The position numbers and the translations under genes are program-made. Below are positions 33,370 through 45,300 of a stretch of DNA of 64,000 bases, piece by piece. The notes beneath the pieces were generated by a model. It had not been told where the DNA came from. It made no database searches and saw only the letters and a list, made by a program, of their open reading frames with translations. The stretch's first letter is position 1, and every line of letters starts with the position of its first letter. The DNA lies in contig LS997562.1 in the NCBI GenBank assembly GCA_000469685.2, positions 1,018,501-1,082,500 of the forward strand, in the 5' to 3' direction. The stretch is from Haemonchus contortus. Its lineage: Eukaryota; Nematoda; Chromadorea; Rhabditida; Trichostrongylidae.

Positions 33370-36300
33370 ACGTAATGTGGTATTAGATGAACAGATACTT
33401 GAGGAGGTGGATCAATTTTTGAATGGGTTGAGCATATGTGAGAGCAACAGAGCACATGTGAGCCTGGTGGAGCTCCGCCTCCAGGGGAAGGGCGATGCGC
33501 CTGATTTGGGCAGTGCCATGGGTAAAGCTCTCTAATATGGTCCAATGGCAGTCCAGACGCCATCGAAAAAAGAGCCAAGCTGATGGAGGGGTCAACAAAA
33601 AATGAATCACACGCATTGGGGGCGGCGCATTGCATTGCAAATAAAAATACTCGTTGAAAATAAGTATAATTCTTTTCAGAATCTGTCCGGAACGCTTGAA
33701 AAAGTGCTCAGAGGTCATAGAAGAAGTTTTTGCAAACTCTCGATGCGCGAAATTCGCACTAAGGTGGGCGAGGCTGAGTACGACACCTCACAACTGCCTT
33801 CAAAAACGTTCCGGAGCGCAAAAAAAGAAAACTCGTTGGAAATTTAAGAAATCTGGTCACATTTGTCAAGTAGGCGGGCTCATAGCAAAGTGGGCGGGGC
33901 TAAGTCCGGAAGTTCACAACTCTGCTTTGATGTTTTTTAACTATTTCACCGTTATTTCGCCGCAGTACGCGATGCGAAAATCATGCAAAGTTGGCGGGTT
34001 ATACTGCGGGCGAATCAACAGCAATTAATAAAGCATCAAGTCGAAACATCACTCATTTATAAAGCAGAAACTTGGTGTGTGTTATATAAAGTAAAGCTTT
34101 CAGCTTAACGGTTCAATGCTAATATCGGCTGATCGATCACTACCTTGTACGTGTGAGTGCTGATAAGTTATCCTACTATCGGCTAAGTGTGTCTGTTGGT
34201 GTGTTTGTGTGTGTGTGTAAGTGTGTGAGTAAGTGTGTGTGTTTGTCCGACCGGAAATTCATAACTCCGGTCCCATTGTAGCTAGAGCATTCAAATCTGA
34301 AAGGGAGATAGGAGACCGGATGGGAACACTGATGGTAGATAACTGGAAGTGATAACAATTGATAGAAACTGATAAGAAGCCTTAAAAGGCAAAAGCCACA
34401 GGATCCATAACTCCCTTCGTATAAGCGGTGAAGCCTTGGCGCTTCGGCAGGTGGTGTAGGACGTGAAGGGACCGTTAGTGACTAGTGGCAGGAAATAATA
34501 GCAAGTGATAGGGACTGATAAGAAACCATAGAAGGCGAGAGCCACTAAATCTGTAACGCACTTTCTGTCAATAATGAAATCTTGGAATTTTAATAGGTTT
34601 CAATAGGAATTTAGGCATCGCAGACGACCGGTGATAGAAACTGATAACAGCTGATAACGACTGATAAGAGCACTTACCAACTGAACTTAACTCCTGTGGT
34701 ATTTACGATTTATTTATGATAACGGGTATTATATAGATTTCGACCGCTACCCAGCAAGGTTTGTAACTCGGTGGAAGATCAAGGTTACTTTATGTTTTGA
34801 TATCATTTACAACAAAGCTCATCCGACCGCCATTAATTTGGGGTTCTCAACTAATGATGTACAGGAAGAAAGAAGGTCCAGTGATAACGACATCTGATAA
34901 TGGTGTTATTAACACTTGAGAACATTAGTGAATACTTTTCAATCTTTGGTTGCCTATCAGTTACACCTTTAATGGTTCATAATTTTCAAGATGAAGAACA
35001 GCCGATTGACATTTTTAATGGTGGGCGTAAGTGTGTGCATGTGGTGCACGCATTGGCGTGCGTAGCCCAACTGGTATATCATACATAGCCAAAAGGAGAG
35101 TTCTCCGGAGATACGGTCCAAGGGTAGCGTAAGAGGACTGCCTGTAAGATTGAGGTATTGGCAAAGATAACAAAAACGACAGAAGACGATAGGTGATAGA
35201 TGGAACTTCGATATTTTCTCCCTGGAAAAAGTTACTGCTCTTTATATATGGAAGAGGATAGGAAAACGGTGCAGCCTAAGATTTTAGGCATTTAGATAGC
35301 GGGTAAGCTAGGATATTCATCATGTAAAGCGTACAATTAGAAAAAGCAGTAAATGTTCTTCTCACTGTGCAAATATTGCCTTTAGCATCCACTGGATAAT
35401 CCGAATTTAGGCATTTCAAAGAGAAGGGATTTGGCAAATGTAGGCAAATGACTCAAGAGGGAGGCTGTGTCCACAGCTTATTGCTCTGGATCAGAATCGA
35501 CGAAGCTATGAGGAAGCTGAAAGGCCGTACGACAACTGTATAAAAACCGTAACAAGTATAAACAATCGTCCTCAGAGATCATTCAGAACTTCACCGAAGA
35601 ACACCAACGGCGCTTAACAGCCAACGATTGGGAGGCATGAGTTCAAGCTACATAAGAAGACGTAAATGCATGAAGTTCAATGATGACGTGCATCAAAAAG
35701 GGAATTTTCACTCCTCATGCTATATCATTCTTTTCGTTCATCCCACTTGAATTGTTCGGTCATTTGGATGATCCCCTGGCCAGTTCAATGGATCACACGA
35801 TGTTCTGCTGGTACAAAATATAACGCGCTAATGTCCGTGTGTTTGAGGTGTGTGAGTGTGTGTGCCCGACCAGAAACTCATATCCCCTTGACGTAGAACC
35901 GTCGAATTTGTTAGGAGCGCTGTCAGCAGGATGGGAACACTTATACTGAATGACAGAACCTCCACCCACGATTGGCAGATGAGAACACTAGTGTCAGGTA
36001 GACCAGGTCGGGTCCGGGCGAGGGTACAGATGGCAGGATTGGCAGAATGAGAACACCAGTGGTGGGTGGACCAGGACGAATCCGAACGGGGCGCGCGTGT
36101 AAATTTGCAGTCTGGACCTGAGCGACTCTAATTTGCTAGGAATAAAGGCGGCACTATGGGAATGCTGGTAGAGGTGGCACGACTTTACTCTGCACAGGGA
36201 GCGAGACATACACGAAAATTGATAATTTTGACCTTGGGCGTCGTTAAATTTTGAAACTAGTGCAGGCGGCACATTTACTCACGACACCGAGGGTAAGTAG

Positions 36301-39300
36301 TATAAGGTAGCTGGACTGGATTCAAGCGGAGGCAGAGAGGTGGATGTATGGAGCGTGATGAAATGACCGTACTATGAGTGCAGTCAAGTTGGAATAAGAG
36401 GGAATCAACCCAACGCACGAAGTGTGTCGATGTGTGTTCCGCTGAAAATCAGTAACTCCAGTTTTCTTGGACCAAAGCTCGTGAACTTTTGAAAGTGCAG
36501 GCTGTGGATCAACTCCAAGAAACGATGGATTAGAGCTGGCATATAAGCCATCAAGAAGGCGAGGGCGGGGAGCCGGTAGTGTAAGGGATAGGAGCACGGT
36601 GCCCGGATAGCACAAGTACGGGTTCGAGTCCCGTCCGAAGAAGAAGTTTTGTCCAAAACTCGCCAACCTCGTAAGACGTTCATAATTCTGTTCAAAAACG
36701 TTCCAGAAAGCGGGAAAAGCAGTTTGAGGTTATAGAAAACGGGTGGGTGAAATACCCAAAGTGGGTGGGGTTTGCACTATAATAGGCACTATAGCAGAGG
36801 TCATGATCAAAAAAAAGCTATTTTCAAAACTGCTCTATAATGTAGAAGAAAAGTGTGTAGAGGTCGTAGAAGAAGTGTAGTGAAGTACTCAAAGTGGGCG
36901 GGGTTTGCACTGAGGTGGGCCTGACTGAGGTCAAAAATTCACAGCTCTGTCCAAACGTTCTATGTAACGTTCTATGTATGAGTTATCATCCCTACTCACT
37001 ATCTATGAAATCATCATCAGTACTTACTAATGTAGAAAATTCGCTTCTGTCTGTCTGTTCAATTGTCCCGAAATTGCGCATTACTTGACGAAGCACCTGG
37101 AGATTTGGGATGGGTGGGGTCGAGCAAAACCGCCAGAGCACATATGAGCTTAAGAGAACCACGCTCGCAAGCGGCGAACATGCACCGAGATGGGCGGTGC
37201 AAAGAGGAAAGCTTCATATTTGTTTCGGAAAAGCCCATGCGCCGGGGAAAATGGGCAAAGGTTAGGAATGGGAAGCAATTTCGACAAGGAGACCCATCCG
37301 CGGTGAGCGGAGCATCTTCGACCTTTTTACATAAACTTATAACTCACCCCTGCCTATAGCCGGATCTGAACCATCTCTTTTTTATGCGTTCTTTGTTGTG
37401 ATGCACACATTATTGTAGGGTGCCTAACTGGAAGATATGTACGACGTTCGTGAAACCACTTCGTTCTGAAGTTAATGCTGATTGTTTCGCTCATAACTTG
37501 ATAACTTTCTGAAAAGATTTCAGTTATGTTTTTAATGTGATAGGTGGCGTTCATCATATGCTTAATGTTAGGTAACGTAGGTTAAGGCCTCTTTCAGTTT
37601 AATAACAAGACGAAGTAGGGTGAAGAAGTAGAAAAGAAAAGAAATGCATCATAGGCATGAAAGATGCAAAAGTACAGACTGATAATTCCTCCTTGTTTTA
37701 GACTGAGAATACTGACCACGTCAGCCGTCTTATTAAGCCACCAGTTGGGCTATGCACGCCGATGTGTGCAACACATGCCCACTACCGCTTACCTACGACT
37801 TGTTAGAGAACCAATATGAACAGTATTGGTTGACGTCCCATTCCATAACTGTTTCCTCACCGCGCTCATGTGACATTCACACTCTTCGTCGTGCCCGCGT
37901 GACTTTCGGAAGGACGCACAAACGGGCAAGCAAAACGACACACAAAATTACCACTTCATATATAGAGACAGTCGGACCGCCCGGCTAACCCCGGGCTTCA
38001 ATCTCTCATGATAGAGTTGCGATAAACCGCAAACAGCACACCTTTAGAACGAATGATACTTTTCGGAACACGAAGTTCGGTAGAGGAACAATAAGGCGTG
38101 TAAACGATATTCAAATGGCCGATGCCTATACCTTTGATTAGAATCTGTCTGTCTCGAACTGTCGCTGCTGATGTTAAAAATAATGACCCATTGACGATTC
38201 AACTGGTAGGCATACAAAGCCTTGAATGGTACTCATCGGGTTATAATAATACCATTATCAAATGTCTTTATGAATGTAACTGCTTTTCTCTACGGGTACA
38301 TCCTTAAATGAGAATCTGTAGTTCCGAACCCTGGTTACTAGAAGTAGAACCGTTACAACGGCTGGTACAGTAATACGGGAAACACAAAAAAGTTTATCCG
38401 ATACGCGGACAACAAAAAGAATTCAAAGCAATAAACAACCAAATTAAAGAACAATGAACAACAATTAATAAAAAAAGGTGGGATCACTGTGATGCGCGGG
38501 GTCCAGTCCAGGCGATTGGGTCCTGGCCAAATGGGGAGAGGCGCAGTTGGGGCTGGGGCTCCTTCGAGTTCCGCAGACGAGAGAATGCAAGAACATTCCT
38601 CGCCCTCTTTATATACTAATACTTCCCGCCCAAACTGCGCCTCTTCGGCGGTCGATCACCCCCTGACCTATCACGGGTTCGACCTCCCTCATGCCACAAA
38701 TCCAAAATTATTAGCGGTCGGATAAGTTTGCCATGAACGGCTGCTTTCATAGTCCGTCGGCCGGTCGGCGCGCCAGTTGACGTAAAACGAATTAGTTCGT
38801 GTAAGAAATCTACGTCTCTTGCATTTTATTTCACGGTAAGATTCTTTACGGTCGGGTTGGGAAATAAAATGCAACAGACGTAGATTTCCTACACGAACTA
38901 ATTCGTTTTACGTCAGCCGGCGCGCCGGCCGGCGGACTATGAAAGCAGACTATGAAAGCAGCCAATGAAATCGAAGCAGAGAGAAACCGTGATCCTTCAT
39001 TGAATCGCAAACTTCGCTGGGTAGCTGTAAGCAAGAAGCCGAATTTCATAATCGGTCCCTATCAGTACACTTACTCTCCTTGTTGAATGAAACATATCAA
39101 CGAATCAAAGCTAAATCGGAAATAACAAAGGCGCTAGGTTTCAATTGGTGATTTTTTATATCTTGTTTTCTAAGGCCTCCTCTTTCGTCAATGTTCCCAT
39201 ACTGCCCCTTCTACTCCTATTGATTTCGCTCTCCAAATCCGCGGGATCAGGAGTAATAAGATTTATTTCGCGCAAACCCCGCACACTGTGGGCGGAGTCC

Positions 39301-42300
39301 GGTCCTGCCACCCACCACATGTGTTTTCATCCTACCTTGGGTACTCCTACCGCATTTGAACTTTCTGGGTTCGCGGGGACAGGAGTTATGATTTTCCGTT
39401 GAAACACTTATTTTGCACAAACCCCGCCCCTGTGGACGGATACCGGTCCTCCCACCCACCATATGTGTTCCCATCCTGCCGCCTGTTTTCCTACCAAATT
39501 TGAACGTCCTAAGTCTACGGGGACAGGAGTTATGAATTTGCATACAAACAGACGGACAGACAGACGACGAAAGGGCGGACAGACAGACGCGAGCGCTTTA
39601 TATAAAGTGAGGATACTTGTTTTAGAAGTCTCGGTTCTCTACCCTCTCTTAGGCAGGGACGGATATAGATGAACACACTTACGAGGAAATTATGAGCATG
39701 AGTTGCCGATATTAAGAGTATCATGGATTACGATGATATTCTTTTATTGCTTTGAGGTCGCAATTGCGTAAGGTGGTTCTGGAAACTGTAGAGTGATTGT
39801 CGAATTCGGTGAAAATGTTAGTTGACAGGAGGGATGGAGGCAGAGCACACAACAATGAGCGCTAGAGTGCAGAACAGACACACCCTATATAATCGGCTAT
39901 GTGTGTGTGTGTGTGTTTGTATGTGTATGTGTATGTGTATGTGTATGTGTGTGTGTGTCTGACCGGAAATTCATAACTCCTGTCCCCGTGGACCGAAAGC
40001 GTTCAAACTTGGTAGGAGAACCGGCGGCAGGATCGGAACACTTAGTGGGTGGTGGGACCGGACTCCGCCCAAAGGGGGTGGGGTTTGTGAGAAATAAATG
40101 CTTGAGCGAAAATTCAGAATTCATGTCCCCGCGATCCTAGAGCACTCAAACTCGGTAGTGGTACGGACGGCAGGATTAGAACACTTATGGTAGGAAACAG
40201 GATCAAACTCCGCTCACAATGGGCGGGGTTTGTGCAGAAATTCACAACTCCTGCCTCCGTGATCCTAGAGCACTCAAACTTGTTAGGAGTACGAACGGCA
40301 GGATAGGAACACTAATGGTGGGTGGCAGGACCAGACCCCGACCACAGAGGGCGGAGTTTTGGCGAAAATGCATAACTTCTGTCTCCGTGGACCTAGAAGG
40401 TTCAAATTTGGTAGGAGTTATGGGAACAGGATGGGAACACTCACTGTAGGTGGCAGGAAAGGCCACAGGGGCGGTGTTTGCGCGAAAATTGCCAATTCGG
40501 CCATATGGCGTTCATAGTATTCCAATTGCACGAAAATTCCACGGAGGTACGCTTCCTTAGCCCATATGTCCTTTTTTTCCCTGAATAATCGCCTTCGTGA
40601 TATTATACGATGTTCTTACCGGACACAGCGAAGGTGGCTTACAGAAAAAATCGCTTTCATTTAGGAGCTAATACTGAGGGTGTAGAGCTTTCAAGGAAAA
40701 AGGAGAATCCGAAGTGTTATTTACGCATAGCTAATTTCTTGCAGAAGGGAGGACCGCCCGGCGAAGCCGGGCGACACGATAAGAAGGAGGGAAGCCCGGC
40801 GTTAGCTGGGCGGCCTGACTGGTAGAAGAGAAGGAATACCGGGGTAGTCGAGGTGATTATCTCATGCAAAGGCTGGATGAGAGAAGAAGACTTCCATCTG
40901 TCTCAAACACCCGATGCCCCTTGTTTATTTTGAAACATGCTTAATAAGGGTTATTTAGAATATTTCGGGAACGAATATCTATGCAGTGCTTCGTGCTCCT
41001 CGGGCCGTAGGAGTGGAGGCAATAGTGTTCGCTGTTGATCTCCATCAAAGGGAGGCGGCTGCAATGGTGATGGCATATGCAGCGTTCGCAAGGCGTGAGT
41101 GGCTCCTATGGTTTCGTGAATTTCCTTCCTCTGTTTTCATACATATTAAATATACACTAATTTATTTGCACATCATTCTCATGATTATGTTTTTCGCATG
41201 AACCAGTGGCTGATGGCCTGCTTTCCATTCAGAACAAATTTATTGGGCTCGAGATTTGTTCTTTGTGTTCGTCGACGGCGGTGCTCCAGGTATGGATGCG
41301 TGGCTATCGGAGTATCATTTAGTGCGGCACAGTGCACTTCGTGCAGATCGCCTTCCGGAGATGGGTGGTGTCATTATCGGAGGTGTAGCCGTAAAAGTGT
41401 GAACTCAATTTTTTGTTTTTTCTACTTCATCTTGTTATCGTTGCTCATTTTTAATCTATTGGAGCTACTCCAGAGTCATACTGGTAACTCCTTGCCACAT
41501 CTCAAACTGGAAGTCAATCATTTGAATGGACAACTCCCAAATCTGGATTTGCTCAATTCTATGGTCCGCATAGCCGGATCGGGTAAATTCGCCATTAGCC
41601 CGGTCATTTATGATGCTCCTCATCAAGAGCAGGTGAGGTTCAATGTCTGGCGGCAAGAATTTTCTTGAATTTCTCCTGGACAAACAGTTTTTCTATTTAT
41701 ATATTTGCACGACCGGTGCCCAAAAATATGACCTGAGTAGAAACAAAGGCAACCAATCTACTGAGTTCCTCTGCTGAAAAACTTCCTTTAAGGCCAAGAA
41801 GAGAGTGCTTTCCTATGATCAATCTGTGTAGTGCCGGACAGGTTTTTTTGGTTGTATAACGTTCATTACGCCTGAGGTTGTGACCGATTCGTCGTTATCA
41901 AAGGTCCGAAAGCGTGCCGGAACTTTTAGAGTGTTAACAATCACATTTGACGGAGACCAACTCTAAACTAGTTGCAACTCGGACCGATGAATTTCCAAAT
42001 GATTGTGAGTAGAAATTCCAATAAGTCACTCAGTCGGTCAATTCCACCAACAAAAAATGCTCAACTCTAGGGAAGATAGAGCACTTCTCTGTCCCTCAAC
42101 CACGGCCCATTAAGAGTATGGTGACGTCATACGTATTAGTCCTTACTATCAAAGCTCTCAGTGGGGATGTAGGGCAGTTATCAGTGGGAATGTAGTGCCA
42201 GATAGGCTAGGGTCACCAGTTGAGTTGATGCACTAATTCCTGTTATTCATGCTTGGACCTTAGTGTTTCTCCAGAAAGTGTCTAGTTTCAGTCTCTGATA

Positions 42301-45300
42301 CGTGTCACGCCACGATACAATCAAAAGATCGTGGTTGACCGGGCTGTCTCAATGCTGTATCATCGGTGTTTGTGTAATTGACGTGTGTGGCTCGTTGAAA
42401 TTTTCATTTAGTTGGAAATTCAGCGGTATGAGTTGCAACTAGTTACGAGGTTGTCTTCGTCAAGCGTCATGGGTTATATTATAAGTTTCCGAAACGTGTT
42501 CAGGCCATTGATAGCGACAAAAGCCACTGGTAACGACAAAGAATATAAAAAATACCTGTTCGGCACAGAAAGCTTGATCAGACATATAACAAATGCCCAG
42601 GTTTTAAGAAGGACGTACACGGAGGTTACTTCATGGGTTTAAAAAAGAACTGGTTGGCCAACAAGAGATTGATACTGGCTCACAGTGGCCGTTCAAAATG
42701 GAATGTACACCCACATAAGTGTTTTAGACGCTGATGTCAATCCACTGTTCAAATATGCGAAACGATTCTGGTAACGAAGTTACATGAACTTTTCTTACAC
42801 ATAATAGAGGGTTCACGGTATATGTTTGTTGTTTAAAGGGCAACCCTGGCTTGCTCTGAGCTGTAGGGTGCAAAATTGTCAGATTCCCTGGAAAAGTAGA
42901 GGCGAAGAAAGGATTTTTTGAGTACACATTCTGTAGGAAAGAAATAATCACGTTGGTAAGCAAATTCTTTCCTTTTTCACAACCTTCTTTCTCTATCCCA
43001 ACAGCAAAATCATCTCCGTTTTCTGTGATAATTCGTTCAACTATCTTCTACGTTCAGCATAGTACTTTGAGGTTTGACTAGATTTGCTTTCCTCCAGGAG
43101 CTTAATGCGACATGCGAAAGGAAAAATTTGAACGATGGGGATTTTTTGTTCTTCTTTATAATATATCACTTCACCACTGCATTTCGATTGTATCACAGAT
43201 AGATAAATTACAGCACTTTTAGGATGGCAAAGACTCGCACATGCTAGTGCCGTTGCGTGCTATGTACACTCAAGCGTTTGTCGCTGTCGTAGGACTACAC
43301 AGCGTGATGGGCAAGTATGGCGTTCAGGTAGGCATTCCAAGTAGTCGCTTTCGTTCGCGAGTATCCGACGCATTTCTTCTGAAAGCAGGTAGCTCGTAAA
43401 AACTAGAACGAAGCGGAATGTGGGGTCTCTCTTGTATGACCAGATGCTGGCTTGGGACCACTATGTTCAAATAGATAGATAAGTAAATCTTAAGAAAAGG
43501 GAAGGCAAAAACATTCTCATTCCTAGACTTTTTGGCACAGTTTGTTCGAAAACTCGCAACAGTGAGCTAATGCAGCTCCTTCAGTACTGATTCCAGAAAT
43601 GGAACTTGTCTGATTGCGTTCATTATCTGGAAGTTCACTCCCATCTATTCTCAAGTATTGCACTTCTTGTGTCGGAAACTTTTCAGACTGCTTTTTGTTT
43701 TACACTTTCTCAGTTCTTTCATTGAACTATTCATCGTTCCCTTGAGTTTTCGAGATATAGAATTGTCTTCATCAGAAATGGAATTGTCTTTGTTAAGGCT
43801 ATCACGGTAGCAGTTCCTCCACTCAATTTATTTCCTGTACGTAAGTCGACTCGTCTTCTGGAAGCCATAGCTCGGGCTCTGAATAATGTTTTGGAGCGGT
43901 TTCATCAAAGCTATTTCCTGTAAGTCTTCTACTTCGTTCTTTTCTTTGTTTGAGTTTTCCCGTAAAATCCCATAATCATGGTTCTCTTCATGTTATTGTC
44001 GATCTATAACTCGATCAAGCCTAGTGGTTGTAGTTATTAAGTCTGCGCTAACGAAAAAACAACATTGACACATGCTCATATGTGCTTACTTGTGTCCAGG
44101 AAGGCGTCTTTGATCATGATCACCAGCTTTTTATGGCGATTCATGACAGAGCAAGCTTGCCATTAGATGAGTCCCGTTGAGTCCGTGTCCACGAAGTGCA
44201 CGGTCGCTCGTTGGTTCTCTTACCTGTTGTAACGGCGAAACTGTGACGGAGCAGTAAGCCACTGTATACGTTACCATAATCCGTGATTTTCGGCTTGTAA
44301 GATTGTTGGTCTGGAATTGAACATCCGTTTCAGTTACATCTTAACGTCGCCCGACAACTTTGTTTCAATAGCCTATTTTATGCCTATCATTGGAGGACTC
44401 TTGTTACCACTTGCAATTTTTGTGAGTCATCTTTTACAATTTCATGTGTGATTAACCTAAACCAGATAGAATTTACTGGGTGTGTCATGGTTTGCGAATA
44501 CTTTGATTTTATATTTCAACTTAAGTAGATTTTCAGCTCAGAATTACGGATGAGTAAGCTATTTTTGTGACAAGCGCGTAACTTTTTTTTGATTTCTCCA
44601 ACTCCTTCTCACCGCTGCGAAGACGTTGCAGTCCTTACTACAGGTTCACACACAAACAAAAGCACTTCGTGAAAGGGCATTGAGCAGAAGCACCCAGCAC
44701 GACTGAACGTTCAGACCTTGTCGAGTATTCAAAAGTGATTGTCTTCGATTGAGCTAATCACTGAAGCAACTCATTAGAAATGAGGCGCTGAATTAGCCAT
44801 TTTGATTTGATTTTTCCTCTAGTTAACAAAGCGAAAGGAGCTATTCAAATGAATTAGTGAGCCGATCGTTTGAATCATGAAACACGTGGTCCCAAATTGA
44901 GTTCCTTAGTGTTGCGAGGTCGAGAAAAACAGGTGTGACTTACTGATACGAACGCACAGTAGTCTTACATATGTGAAAGCTCATCATGCAACGCTAAAAG
45001 AAATGAGGTGGCAAATAGGTTAGTTGACTGGGATAGCTTCTTTTCGGTTCATGTTTCACTGGCGAATTCCAATGCAGGCGTTGTAACAATTTGGTTTAGG
45101 GCCAGTTTAGGGCCAGTCTACTGTGAAAGTATCCTCCCCCTAACCTTACCGCATTTGATTCACGCTGTAAGGAATGCTTCTCCGTTAAAACAACGCCTCA
45201 CCGCAGGAATTTTCAGGCATATCGTGATTGGACTAATCTCTACGAACTTGTCTTCCCTCGCTCGTTACTTGTAATGCATGCTGTCGGCCTCCTTTCGTGG

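Noticed and set aside
33198..33635. Open frame of 145 codons on the - strand
   Set aside because: It spans the (GTCT)n microsatellite, giving a TDRQ repeat, with no splice context or motif.
36561..36640. Functional tRNA gene
   Set aside because: A and B box-like blocks are present, but the flanks do not form an acceptor stem and related copies with the same body occur elsewhere, so a SINE is more likely.
39897..40140. Open frames on both strands
   Set aside because: They are translations of the TG microsatellite and the following family A units.
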